A DNA stretch of 64,000 nt, taken from NCBI RefSeq assembly GCF_015832195.1, contig NC_052030.1:10559439-10623438 (forward strand). Direction: 5' to 3'. Shown here one piece after another: positions 36,501 through 48,900 of this stretch (positions are counted from its first letter, which is position 1; every line of letters begins with the position of its first letter). The stretch is from Motacilla alba alba. Taxonomy: Eukaryota > Chordata > Aves > Passeriformes > Motacillidae. The translations under genes and the position numbers were made by a program. The notes below the pieces were generated by a model, which saw only the letters and a program-made list of their open reading frames with translations, searched no databases and was not told where the DNA came from.

Positions 36501-39500
36501 AGCAGCAGCATTACTTCAACACTCCCTTCCAACTGTCAATAGCTCCACCAGAGGCAGAAGGAGTTGTCTTAAGTGACAGGTAAGGGGGAAGAGGAGCTTT
36601 AATTTTTAATCTGTGCATGTGACCACCTCCCAAAAAGATGCAGTTTTGCTGCTGTGGGGCTCTTCTGCACCTCACAGGATATAAACACGTATCCAGTCAG
36701 GTCCTGCACCTGCCACCCTCCCTCTTTGGGTAACGTGAACAGTTCTCACCTTGCACTTAACTCTGTCCCTGTTGCACAGTCTGAATGTATTGGTCTGCTC
36801 CTGGTGGCATATTCCCATAGCCATGGGCTTCTTCTGATCCATGGGAAGGTGTCACCCACCATAGCTGGAGTGTGGGCAAGTGGCTGGGCTTCCCAGCAGA
36901 GCTTTGCTTCCAACCCCTGCCTGTGCTCCCCTGGGACTGTTTGGAGTAGCTAATTTAGATATCTTGGCACTGAGGTTGTGAGTACTTGAAGAATAGAGCA
37001 GAGGGACATGTGACTGTAACTTGTGTTTCCAACTTGCTGTTTCCAGCAGCATATTGTATTTGACCAAAACCAGCAAAAAAACTGTTTGGCAGAACACCAA
37101 GCTGGGAATGAGAGTATGAGGGAAGGACAATCTGTTCACAGAAATGAGTTGTTTCAAAGGCAGGCTTGTTCTCGTGTCTTCCCTTAGGAATGTCAGGCTG
37201 ATCCATCCTGACTTTGTGAATGTAATATGAAAGAAACTCAAAAATAAACAGCTTTCAAATATGTGTTAAAATGCAACTTTCAGAATGTCTCACTCATTAA
37301 AGTGATATCCCTCATCTGAGCATAGGGAGGTGGTAACAGGATCTTCAAAGAATGGCCATGGAATAAGGGAATGCAGTAGGCAGCTGAAGTGTTGGACTCA
37401 ACCTGCTTGAGTCTTTTCCAACCTAAATGATTCTATGTGGTGTCAGGGCTGATGCAGTAAAAAATGAGACTTTAATCCAAAATAGCTCATTTTTAAAGTG
37501 TTGGTTAAGCTGTTGAAACTCCTGACTGACCATTCTTGTGTGTGGTTTAATTTCTTCATTCTGCAGCTGCTGAGAGGAAGCCAGAGTAGGACTCTGAAAT
37601 TAGAACCCTTCAGTAATCCAAGCTCTTTGTTTGACTAAAATTAAATGATCTCTTGAAATTTCCAGAGCTGTGAAAAATCTTTAATTTTTCTGAGATTCTC
37701 TGTCATCCGTAGGAAGACGATAAAAACAAAAAGCAGAAGGATAATTGATAATGTCCAGTGGAAGTCAGGGCAGCCAAGTAATCTGAGTCACGCAGTAATA
37801 AGGAAAGCACAAGATAAATGTGCTCCCACACTTCAGCTCTGAATCATGATTACAGCTTTCTGGCTGGTTCCTGCACTGTTCCTGACGTTAATTAGTACTC
37901 ATGCTCCTTGTCGAAACGCTTCTCCTGTCCTTTTTTATTTGTTGTCCCAGTTCAGTGATGAATTTGGCTATATATGGGCACAGGCAGGCAATCTTAACTC
38001 CATCAGCCTTCCTGAAGCCACACATCAGCTGAGCAAAGCAGCTCCTCTGTGTTTTGGCAGAGCCCAGTGGCCTGGGATGCAGCGATTGCTCCTTTTTACA
38101 GATCCCTGAAGAGTCTTTAAAAATGAAAGGTTTGTTGTTACGTTGCTGCTGAGAATCAGATTTTGCAGCAATATTCATGCCCAGCCTGGGTGTTTTCTGC
38201 TCTTGGTGTTGTGTAATGTGTTAGACACAAGCATTCCAAAAGACTCTGGTCTCCTGGTAGTGATTTCCAGACGTGTTTCATATTCCATTGAATTAGAAAG
38301 TGATTCAGAATCCTGAAGTGTTTGGGCCAGGCCTGTTATGAATTGCTCTTTCAAGTATCACTCTCTTAGATCTTCTAGATGAGCAGAAGGGACCCCGAGC
38401 TGCCATTCTGCCTACTGGTTCCCTTGGAGACACACTCCTGAAGCAGATTACTTTGCAGGATTGTTCATGTGGGAATTTTGAGTGCAAATCCTGGGTGTGG
38501 GAGCTGGAGCAGGACCTGTTTGCAGTCCCAGGGCCTGTGCTGGGGCTTTCCTGACAGCCCACACTGGTGCTAAAGCTCCACAGTGAGCGATTATTCCTTT
38601 CCCTTGCACAAACCCCCAGGGAGCAGCGAGTGCAGGGGCTGTGGATTTGCTGTTGGAGGTTGTTTGGTGTCTTTGTGAGGGCTGGAGTCCTTTGACCTCT
38701 GTCCCTCCCCAGCCCCGAGGCTGCTGACAGCACGTCCTTCGATGTCCAGCTTGGGGACATCATCCTAACTGCCACAGACGGACTGTTTGACAACATGCCT
38801 GACTACATGATCCTGCAGGAGCTGAAAAAGCTGAAGGTGAGTGTGTTTGTGTTCTCAAGCACTCACATACTTTATGCTGGCTGAACCATTACAGTTACTT
38901 CCTTTACTTCTGATAGCTGAAACCTTTGTGTTTTATATAAACTCAGTATCCTGAAAAGGCTTGTCAGGTAACATCCCTTGTGAGCAGTGCAAGGGACATG
39001 GAGCCCAGAGGGCTTTCTCTTGGATCTGCATCCAGGCTGAATCCAGAAGCAGCAGCTTGGGCATAAACTCCCAAATAGCAGCTGGTTCCATGTCAGTAAC
39101 TGCTGAGGGAGGGAGAGGAGGAGGGGGAGGAAGGAGGAGATAGCAGGGGCTGCCTTTGGCCACGTGCTGCACCTGCAGGCTGGAGATGATGCACAGGAAA
39201 ACAGAGAAGCCTCTCCTGGGTCACTTCAGGGTGAGCTCGCACTTAAAATAACTTTCAGCTTCTCTAACCAGTAATTCTGACACAGTATGGGCTGTCTGAA
39301 TTGTGGGTTGCATGTGCTTGAAAATCTTCAGTGTTCTGTAAAAAAAAATCCTGTCAACTTTTCCACATTAGTGACCACAAATGTTCTTTTTAAATAGTAA
39401 GAATGCATTGAAATATTTTAACCTGGCTGAGAACATTTAGCTTCAGGCTATTTACTTACAGAAAGAAAGTACACTTAGGGAGATATCAATATGTATAAAC

Positions 39501-41996
39501 TCCTTGAGGAAACTGTTTTGCTGTGAAATGCAAATAAGAGCATTACAGTGCAGTTTCAAGAGAATTTGGCCTCCTCTTATCCTGCAGCTCCACAGGTCAC
39601 GAATGTGTCACCGGGGCTGCAGCCACCTCCCACCCTTGTCTGTGCACAGAGCAGGGCTGTCCTGGCTGGCCACTGGAGTTGGAATTCCCTTGTGGAAGAA
39701 AGCTGAGCTCCACCTTTTGGTGTGTTTGGGAAAGGCACTGGAGTCCCCAAGAGGTTCAGCCAAAAGTTAATCACATAAATGCCTGCTAATTCCCAAACCT
39801 GCGGGGAAGGCTCTTGAAATGACAAGGCATTTAAAAATGGTTACAGACAAAAAGAGCAGTGGTTGTCTGTCATGTTGGCTGGAGTGAGAAAAGCCTGGGA
39901 GGAAAGCAGAAAAATTACTGAAACAGGGAAAAAAAGTCCTTAAAATGCAGCCTGGAGAAAGTGTGTGTGCTCTCAGTGCATTTTTCTCATCTGAATTTAA
40001 AGTGCTCCTTCTCCCCAAGGGTGTTCTTGTCAGGTGGGGTGAGAGAGCCAGAGGTGCAAGGCTTGCACTCAAGATAAAACAAATACTTCACCAGAGCCTG
40101 CCTGGGAGGGAGGGAAGGTCCTTGCAGGGTGCCTGCAGGGACAGCTGCCAAATGCCCTGTTCCCTTCAGGTGACATAGTTTAGTCTGGTTGGAATATTAT
40201 TCTTCTAAGCTTCTGAATTCTGGAAGTCCTCCAAACCCAAGTCTTGAGCTGCCGGTGGGGATTTGAGGTCCGGCTGTCCCTTGTGAGGATCCACAGTTGT
40301 AACCCAATTTACAAAGCCTAAAGAATGGGGAAGGCTCTGTTTGCAGGGAAAGGTGATAATTAATGGCTTGGCAGTGAGGGATCTCCAAACCTGACACAGA
40401 TCAGCACAAAAACTTCTGTAGGCTTCTGTACAAGAATAAACTCCTTTCCTCTGAATTTAGAACTCCAACTACGAGAGCATCCAGCAGACTGCACGGAGCA
40501 TTGCTGAGCAAGCCCACGAGCTGGCCTATGACCCCACGTACATGTCACCCTTTGCACAGTTTGCCTGTGACAACGGATTGAATGTCAGAGGTAAGAGCCT
40601 CTCCTCCTCCCGCTGCTGCTGTCTTGGAGAGATCTTTGGCAAAGTGCAGTTCTGCTGTTCCAAAATGCTGTAGGAAAACAGAACAGTAGGAGATGTGGTT
40701 GGCAGAGGAGCACCAAGCTCGTGTGGGATTTGGCAAAGCCCCCAGGGCCTGCACAGGGCATCCTGGGCCCAGCAGAGAGGAGCCTCCTGTGGGGAAGCAG
40801 CTGGGGCACAGAGAACACGGCACCCTGATTGTTTTATTTTCACTGTAATCTGTGCATTCCTGCCCCAGGAATCCTGCCTGGGATGAGTTCTGCAGTACTC
40901 CTGTACATGACTTGCTGCTTGGATTCGGGTGTGTGGGTGGTGTTGTGTGAGGGTAGTTTTTTGTTTCGGGGTTTTTTCAAGGTCTCTTCTTACTGCTGTG
41001 TTTCAGCTGAGGTTCTGCCCACTCTTTGGTAGATTTGGGATGTTTTTTTGGTTGAAATTTGCAACCCTTGTATAATTGGCATCCCCATACTCATCTCTCA
41101 GGTTCTACTTCTCTGTTTTAGAAAGGTACTGGCAAAACAGCTGGCAGAGCTCTGAGCCTGAGCAAACACCTTTCATTTAATAATTTTTACTTTTAAATAA
41201 ATAAATAAAATTCTGCCAGTAAAGATGTTCTCCTCTCTGTATCAGAAGGGCAGGATTTCCGGCAAGAGCCTTAAGCCCCTTTCCTCAGGTAGCAGCTGTC
41301 ACACTTGGCTCTGTGTTACTCCAAGCTCAGTCACTCAGTGGTGAGGCTGCAGATCTCCAGAGTCCAAGGGATTGGTTTGACTTCCCACATGACAAAACCT
41401 CTCTTCTGGGCCATTGCTCCAGGGTTCGAGTGTGTTGCTCTGGCTGTTGAGGATTGAAAAATAACTATTAAAATGTTAAGCAGCTTTTAGGAAGACCTGA
41501 GGTAATACAGTGCTGGAGAAGATGCTAAAGGGGTGTTTGATTTACAGTGGAAATTCCTGAGGAGATCTGATTTCGTGGCAGTTTACATGTAACAAAGCAG
41601 TGTCAGGTGTTTTGTGCATTTATTAAAGAGTCTGCTGAAAACAGGCTTTGAGCTCTGCCAGCTACGAGCAATGCTCAAGGTTCTGATCTCCTTTTCATAG
41701 TTGGATCTTACTGCAGCTTAAAAGGAGGGAGGTTTTGTGCTGTGTTAAATGTCACTGTGCTCCTCGGTTTGGAAAGGAGGTGGAGGAGGCAGAGTTTGTG
41801 TCTCCTCAAACCCGGTTTTGACACTTACACCAGCTTTAAAAGAGCTTTCCTTGGGGAATATCACGGATCACCAGAAGACACCTCACTGTGGTTTGATGGA
41901 ATAAGAGGGTTTTTGCTTCCATTGCAGGGGGGAAACCAGACGACATCACCGTCCTCCTTTCCATCGTAGCCGAGTACACAGACTGAGGTGCTGTCC
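24283..41996 (+). CDS. PPTC7: PPTC7, mitochondrial PP2C-type protein phosphatase
   Basis: Six coding exons: 24283-24484, 33506-33685, 36381-36579, 38713-38836, 40461-40590, 41938-41996; all GT-AG and in phase, total 297 aa (human about 304). The start has a G at -3 and opens an arginine-containing N terminus suited to mitochondrial import ([15 protein letters not shown]). PP2C metal-site motifs are present in order: YGDDACF near residue 50, VADGVGGW at 69-76, [20 protein letters not shown] and [10 protein letters not shown] near the C terminus. The enzyme removes phosphate from mitochondrial matrix proteins. It supports coenzyme Q biosynthesis and, in mammals, limits BNIP3/NIX-dependent mitophagy; these roles are family knowledge, not visible here. 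The stop follows SIVAEYTD. Intron 1 is about 9 kb, and the 3' UTR seems long. Confidence 0.97.
24485..33505 (+). other. PPTC7 intron 1
   Basis: About 9 kb, splitting a Gly codon just before VADGVGGW. I see T-rich tracts (for example 25253-25280) but no convincing CR1 copy, RNA gene or extra conserved exon. Confidence 0.7.
33686..36380 (+). other. PPTC7 intron 2
   Basis: About 2.7 kb without a recognised coding exon, RNA gene or repeat. Confidence 0.7.
36580..38712 (+). other. PPTC7 intron 3
   Basis: About 2.1 kb. A CR1 3' tail remnant lies near 37388-37437; otherwise nothing is recognised. Confidence 0.7.
37388..37437 (+). mobile_element. CR1 LINE 3' tail remnant
   Basis: Contains GTTGGACTCAACCTGCTTGA, then GTCTTTTCCAACCTAAATG and ATTCTATG, the usual 3' end of CR1 in plus orientation. 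Only about 50 bp is clear. Confidence 0.7.
38837..41937 (+). other. PPTC7 introns 4 and 5
   Basis: Introns 38837-40460 and 40591-41937 flank exon 5. No other element is recognised. The intron 5 acceptor leads into a run of five G at the exon 6 start, read in frame as GG, GGG, AAA. Confidence 0.75.
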
Positions 41997-44900
41997 GAGC
42001 TCCCCGGGCCCCCGGGCCGGTTTCCTGCTGGCAGGATTGTTCCTTCCTTCCCAGCTGCTCCGGGCAGCCGGCCCTGAGCCCGGAGCCTGGCCCGAGGCGC
42101 AGCTGAGGCCCTTGCTAAGAACCACTCGTAGTCCACTGGTCTTGGTCTGCCAGCAAGAGATGAAGAAGCTCAAGGCTTGGAGCTTGTCTTTGAGAGCTCG
42201 GTCCTTGTCCGGAGCAGGGGAGGATCCATCCCACAGCGTTGCTGCGTTGGAGATGTGACTTTCCAAGGAGTAGGATCGGTCGGTCACCTTTCAAAGTAGA
42301 TCAGTAGGTAACGCCTCCGCACGAGGGCACATTACTCAATTTCCTAGGAACGTTCGCTGTTGTTGAGGGTGTGTTACAGACCCAGTTCCATAAAGCATAG
42401 TCTTGTTCCAGTGATAGCCGAGGTTTCGTGTTTCTGAGCTCCGGTTTTCAGGAGATTTCTAACTGCTGTAAACATTCTGCTCTTGCCATCCATGGTGTCA
42501 GCCTTAGGAGCCTTTTCTAGTACGAGATTTCAAACAAACCTAGTTCAAGTTATATGGATGCAAATGTGTTTTGTGATTTCAGGTGCTTAACTGTGATCTT
42601 AAAAGTTCTGCAGATCATTCGTCCATAATGGGCCTGGTTCTGGATGTTCTGGCTGTGGATAATTATTAATTTTTTTTACACAAAAATTCTAGCTCCGTCT
42701 CAAAAACAGCCGAGCTGGCCACAGTTGAGGTCTTTCAGCATTTGAACCCACCTCAGCGTGGGGTGATGGTAAATGCTACGGTGAGAGGTTGCACTAAACA
42801 GCTCATCCTCAACTCCGAGCGTCCTCTCTTTGGGTAGATAATTCTGTTGTTGCTATCAAACATGATTTGTGTTAATAATTGCCACTCTCGCTTGTAGAAC
42901 AGGATACGCTGCGCCGGTTTAAGTCCAGTTGATCCTTTCTGACTCCAACAGGCACCTCCTTGCTTCTGCTGCGGCAGCGGCAGCGAGTACGAAAATGGAA
43001 ACTTAATGAATAATCAGCAAAGCCTACATTTCATTTGAACTAAAGTTTAGGGGTTTCAGTGATCCTTAATGATGTTTACAGTTATCTAACAGCCACTTTG
43101 CAATATGACATTTCCTTTTCAATGACAGTAGCTCACGTTTGTCCCCCCTTTTCCAGCCAGCTTTCCTTTTCCTTTCCTGAGGCTCATACGAAAGCTGAGA
43201 GCTGTAAAGATATATATATTTTTGGTCAGTTTTTCATTAACTTTTTTGCTGGTAGAGAAGTATGTAGAAATAAATTAAAGCCATGTTTTTATATATAAAA
43301 AGTCGGGTAATGTTGCTGTTTAGGTGAGTGCAGTTAAACTTGGTCAGTAAGGAATCTTGCCTGCTCTCAAGAGGAGATTTTTACTACCTGGTTTATTGTA
43401 TTAAAACTGTTTAAGTTTGAGGTTACCTCAACTTGTTTAAAGAATTTTTGTGGACTTGTACTGTATATTTGCGTAACTATGTCAAGCTTTTATTTAAGGT
43501 CATTTAACATGTACCATGTACATGTCATTTTACTATATTTCAGTGCATCATGCTTGTAACAGGCATTTCATTTATAATAAGTGATTAATTTGGGAGCTCT
43601 TCAGTAATTTATCTGCTATTCCTCAATTGGCATAATGTTAGACATCTACTTTAAATCACCTTGTAATTACTCGTCAAAATGCCTTAACTACCCTAACTTG
43701 ACCAAAATAGGATTTTGGTGAGGGTACGGGGAGGATTATATTAATGAAGAAAAATTAATTAGTTTTGCGACGCACGAACAGTGAGTGGTGGAGAACTTTG
43801 CACAACCTGTCAGTCCTCGTTGTTTTTAACCCGAACAAGCTGTCTCTGGCTGTCTTGGAGGAATGTATTCACGTGCAGAACAGGGCTTTGTTTCTTGTTT
43901 GGGAGGGGCCTTTCTCTCCCGACTCCGGGTGTCTTTACATTTATCCAGTATTTACTCGCACGCTTCTGGATTAGAGCAGATTTGATCAATTCTTCTTTTC
44001 CTTTGCCCTTCCCTTCAGGCGCCGCCGCCGTGGCCGTTCTCTGCTCTCAGCACAGTCCCCAGCGCTCCCTTTCCCCTTCCCGGCTTTCCCTGGGGAGCTG
44101 CGGGTCAGAGGGTCTGGAATTCCCCATTCCCGCTCCTCCCTGTCTGTGTCCACAAAGCCGTTCGCCTCATATCACACCATGACCTGTTGGGTTTTTTTTT
44201 TTTTAAATAAAGAACAAATTTGGGTTTTGATTTTCAAATCATGAGTTTTTCCCTCACCGGGCACACCAAAGACCAGTAAAGCTTTTAGCTTTTCCATCTG
44301 TTTATAAAGCAATACTGTATTATAAAGAATTGATATTTTTATCACACGCTTGATTGTTTTGGGTTTTTTTTAAGACGTGCACTCTGAACATATCAAACCT
44401 GATTTTTTCCTATGAACTTAACGCTGTCTGCGCACAACTGATCTTTGGAGAAGGAAATGACGGGGCCCATCCTATCCAAAATAATTCCCAGCGATGCATG
44501 AAGCAGTAACACTTGCTAGGGCTTAGGTCAGTGGGAATGTCCACGAGAGGAATGTACAGGAAAGGTGTTGGCTGAGCACGGGCTGCCTTGGAGCTGCTGC
44601 AGAGGGTTGTGGTTTGTTTGGGAGCTGCTGGGGTGGGAGCAGGGATCTGGAGGAACGGGAGGAGCTTCGTCCCCCAGGAACCCGGGATTGCTGCAGCAGC
44701 GGCCGTGGGGGTTGGGGTGGGGCAGGGCGAAGATGTGGGGAACTGGAGAAGCTCTGTGGTTCCTTGCTGTTTTCCTGGCTATCTTTGGGAGAGCTGCCAC
44801 ATACAGTCCTAAATGTCCTATTCAGGCTGAAAACAAAACCAAACCAAAAACCAGACTTGGGACCAGGCAGTTCAAGTGAGTCGAGAAGGGAGAGGCGATG

Positions 44901-45225
44901 ATCTGGCAGGGATGGGAGGATTTAGTGATGGAATGTCCATCTCGTGGTAAGGAATCCATTCTCCAGGGGAGGAGCAGCTGCTGTGTGGAGAACCCTGACT
45001 GTATGCAGTAGTTCTGACAAAGATAGCTGAAACAATGAAGCAAATCTGAGTCTGTATCTGAGGATGCTTTTTTCTTGCTGTTAAAATGAGACTATCATCT
45101 ATGCTTACCCAAGAGGCAATTATGTGAATTTCATGTCTGAGGTATAACTTATGCAGGAATAGTTCTGTAAATACATTTAAATAAATTGTAAAGATATTTA
45201 ATAAATATAGTATTTATACTAAAAT
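41997..45225 (+). other. PPTC7: PPTC7 3' UTR region
   Basis: About 3.2 kb of non-coding, partly AU-rich sequence follows the stop. AATAAA occurs at 43269-43274, 44206-44211 and 45200-45205, so alternative 3' ends are possible. PPTC7 is known for a long 3' UTR in mammals. Which site is used cannot be told from sequence alone. Confidence 0.55.
45200..45205 (+). terminator. PPTC7: candidate PPTC7 distal poly(A) signal
   Basis: AATAAA in an AU-rich setting, the last plus-strand hexamer noticed before the opposing RAD9B 3' end. Upstream alternatives at 43269 and 44206 may be used as well. Confidence 0.45.
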
Positions 45226-45527
45226 GTGCTTTGTAAAGTCAAGTTGCCTGCAAACCCTCCGTTTGTTGGTGTGGGGATGTGGTTGGTGGCACAGCCAGGG
45301 CCGGGGGGGCTGGGCTGTCACTGTGACCTCCCTGCCCTGCTCTCAGAGCCACCCTGGAGTGACACCCGATGCCTTCTGCAGCAGTGTGGCAGACAGATGA
45401 GGATCCTGTACTTGACTGGGGATTTCACTGTGTTCCAGCGTGACTTTGGAAACACTGCACTGCCCCTGACGCGTGGTGGGAGAGACACAGGGAAGGAGAA
45501 GAATAATGCAAGTCTAAAATGCAAACC

Positions 45528-45533
45528 TTTATT
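45528..45533 (-). terminator. RAD9B: candidate RAD9B poly(A) signal
   Basis: Minus-strand AATAAA about 370 bases past the RAD9B stop codon, leaving a gap of about 0.3 kb to the distal PPTC7 signal. Confidence 0.5.
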
Positions 45534-45901
45534 TGTTGAATGCAGTCCTGTGACAACTTTGGCTTTTCAGTTAAAGGCTGCTTCTAGAGAGCCTGTAAAA
45601 ACCTGAGTCCTCCTTAACCAGAACAGCGGCTTCATTGGCCTGCTGTGGTAACAGAGTCTGAATTCAGAGTGAGCCTCTCTCCAGTGAGAGTGTTCTGAGA
45701 GCAGAACCCCCAGCAGTTCCTGCAGAGCACACAAACCTCAACGGAGTCAATCGTGACCTAAATTTGTGCCATTACAGAGCACTGACAGTTCCAGAACTTT
45801 CTGTGCTGCTGGGTGACAGCAGCAGTGACAGAGGCTGGGCCTGCCCTGCCCTTCCCTCCTGGGCACTCCCCACTGCCTGTCCTTGGACCCCGAGCCCTGC
45901 A

Positions 45902-48900
45902 CTACAGAACTGGGGAGCTCTGCAAGGCACCCGGCTCCTCCTCAGTGTCACTGGCTGTCACCAAACTCTGGAAGGTGTCACCAATGGCCTCCTTCTCCTT
46001 GTAAGAGACAGCTCCAAAGAACAAGGAATGGAACTGGAAAACGCAATATTTGTACAGGTAAGAATTCTGAGATACAGAAATCGGGCATTAATTAATTATG
46101 AAGCTTTTGACACTCCTGCCCCCAGGGGTGCTCCCAGCAGTGCTGGGGTTTCCCAGCCGTGCTGCTGTGACACTGACCCCACTGAGAGCCCCAGTGCACG
46201 TGGGGGTGCTCAGCCAAACAGCAGCTCTGGGGCTCCACTGCTGGCACCGCGGGGACTTCCCTCACCTTGGCATAAGGAGCCTCTGTGGCCTCTCCTCCTG
46301 CTGCCTGGCCCGTGGCTGCTCCTGCTCTGCCTGGCACGTCCCTCTCCGTGCCTCTAGGAATATTTTTCACCTCTTGTTTTGCCAGAGCACCTGGGGGTTT
46401 TGCAGGGCCCATGCTCGGAGCGTTTCCCTTCTGCTGTGGCTTTCTGGAAGCGGCTGTGACTGCGTTGCTGGCTCCATCCATGGAGGTCTGGTCAGATTTA
46501 TCCATGCCAGTCCTTGAGCTGGATGGGACAGAGCAGGGCAGGTTAGAGCTGGCTTTGTGTTCCATTGGGATATCCTTATTTTCTGTTTGTGAAGATTTCA
46601 GCTTCAGAGGAGATTCTCAGCAGCTTCCCTCCTGCTGCACCCAGACCCCGTGGAGATGAGAGAGCAGCAGCTTGTACAGAACGTTCTCTCTTGCACCCCC
46701 TTGTTGCTGTTGTGCTGCTGAGATGTTCCTGGACCCCTGCAGTTCACAGCTTTCCTGTGAAAACCTGAGCTTTTCACCCTCCTAAGGCCACCTGCCCCCT
46801 CAGCCCCCGTTACCTGTCCCAGGGCCGTGGGCAGCAGGCAGGCTCAGGGGCAGCTGCCTCCTCCTCAGCCTCACACAAGGTAGCCAGGATAAAGCTGGCC
46901 TCCAGCAGCAGGTCCTCCATGCTGAAAGCAATGGGTCTAAACACAAGGATGGAGACCAAACAGCACAGGGAATTACAGATACTGCCATTCCCCCGATGGA
47001 ATTAAAAAGCACCTCCTCTGAAAAGCTGACAATCTCCTGTATTTGCTGCTGAGGAATCAGAGAGGGCTCCTGTTGCAGATCTCACTGCTCCAATCAGCAA
47101 ATGCTGTGCAGTGTCAAATGATAGCATTAAATATGTAATTATTAAAATTATATTTATTCAGAGAATGTATTGTTTCTTTAAAGGGCTAAATAAATAAATC
47201 ATTGCCTGCAGGGGACTGAGCGCCTCAGGTGTCCAGGTAATTTACACACAGCAGCTCGTCAGTCAGCACGGCTGCTTTGGCAGTGCCACACCCGGGTTCA
47301 GTGTTTGTATGGAATTACAAACTCTGGAGTGCAGGTTGGAAATGGCTTTGGGTTTGAAATGAGGAGCTGCAGTGCAGCGTTCACTGGGTGACAGCCAGGG
47401 CAGGTCCCACACGTACTTCCCACATCTGTCGAAGTGGATGGACACAGGAACGCTCGTGGCTTCGGAGAACGCCAGCAGGCCCTGCAGAGAAGGGTGGGAG
47501 AGGTGCCCGTTAAACCAGAACACCGATACTGGAGTGTAAGTTCATCCCAGCTGCTGTTTACTGCCAAAAAGAGGGGGAAATTCTGCTGCTGCTAGGAATG
47601 GTTTCTGTCCTTCCCTGCCTGAGCTTTGCCAGAGGAGGTTCTGCATGGAGAACTCCCCTGGTCACGATGCTTTCCCTGGGCAGCTGTGCTGCGCCTGCCC
47701 AGCGCAGAAAGCTCATCTCTGCCTCAGAAGTGTTTTGTTTGCCTTTCAAAGGATGCTGGGGTTTACAGCTAATCCTCACCCAGGTGGTGAAACCCCGCTG
47801 CCGGCAGGAGGGCTGGTGGGGCACGGCCCAGGGCCACTCCACAGGGACCATCCCGTGTTGTCCTGGTCCAGTCAGGCCAATTAATGAGAAAGGGGTTTTC
47901 TTCCCAGACAAATTCTTACTTTACCCTCAGTTCTTTAAGGCAAAATGTCACTTCAGAATCTACTCCGACTTGAAAGTAGTCAAATTCCTCTGGACTGAGC
48001 TGTATCTCAGTAAGCATTGTCCTTGAAAAGTCTGTTTGAGATAACAACAAAGTCAGGGACTCGCAGCAGAGAAGTTTGAACTCAACAAAGCTGTGATTGT
48101 AACCCTGAGGTTTTTACATAAGCACTGTTTGAAGAAATAATTGTGTTTTTAGAGTGGCTAATGTTAATAAGTGTTTAGCTTATATGCATATTAGAATTAA
48201 GTAAAATCCTCAATCTATTTGCAGTACATTGTGTAGATTTGAGTGGATTTTAACAGAACCTATTCCATGTTCTCTGTGCGAGCTAACCCAACACCTGCTG
48301 CTCTTCTTGCAGATCTGCTTCTTCCACAGGCATCCATCACAAATAATATTCCCAGCTGCCTATTGTTGCATGGATGGGAAGCCCAAAATGCAGCGTGACT
48401 TGAAAGATTAATCAAAATTACTGACAATCACCAGAGCACAATGGAGGTGGACAGAGGCTCTTTGTTTGAAATGACAATCTTTTCCTGACACAGGAAAGTG
48501 GCAGCAGGAACTTGGCTGCTCACTCTCAGGTGTTCGGTGTTTTGTTACCATGAGGTGACTCCGTGGCTGGCCATGGGTGTGTGAGGAGAAAGCGAGAGGG
48601 CGATTTCCTGCCGTGTGACAGTCCCGGAGAGCTCAGAGAAATCCCACAGCAGCTTGAGATGCTCCCGGCAAGGCCGGGCTGCCAAGGAAGTGCTCCAGGC
48701 TAATCCCTCTTCCCTTTCTCTGCTCGCTGCTTTGTTTTATCTCCCAGAGTTCAAACAGGCTCTCGTAAGAAGCTCCTTGTGCCTGTGGCAGGGGGTTTGA
48801 TTGCTGTGGAACCCCCCAGCCGTGGCAGCTGAGGGGCTCAAAGGCTGCAGGCAGGGAGATTCAGCAGGGCACAGCACCTCTCCCTGCCCCCCTCCCCTCC

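Noticed and set aside
45764..46565. Plus-strand 197-codon and minus-strand 157-codon frames
   Set aside because: The plus frame is antisense to the last two RAD9B exons. Only the RAD9B-phased part of the minus frame is used, ending at the GTGAAA donor.
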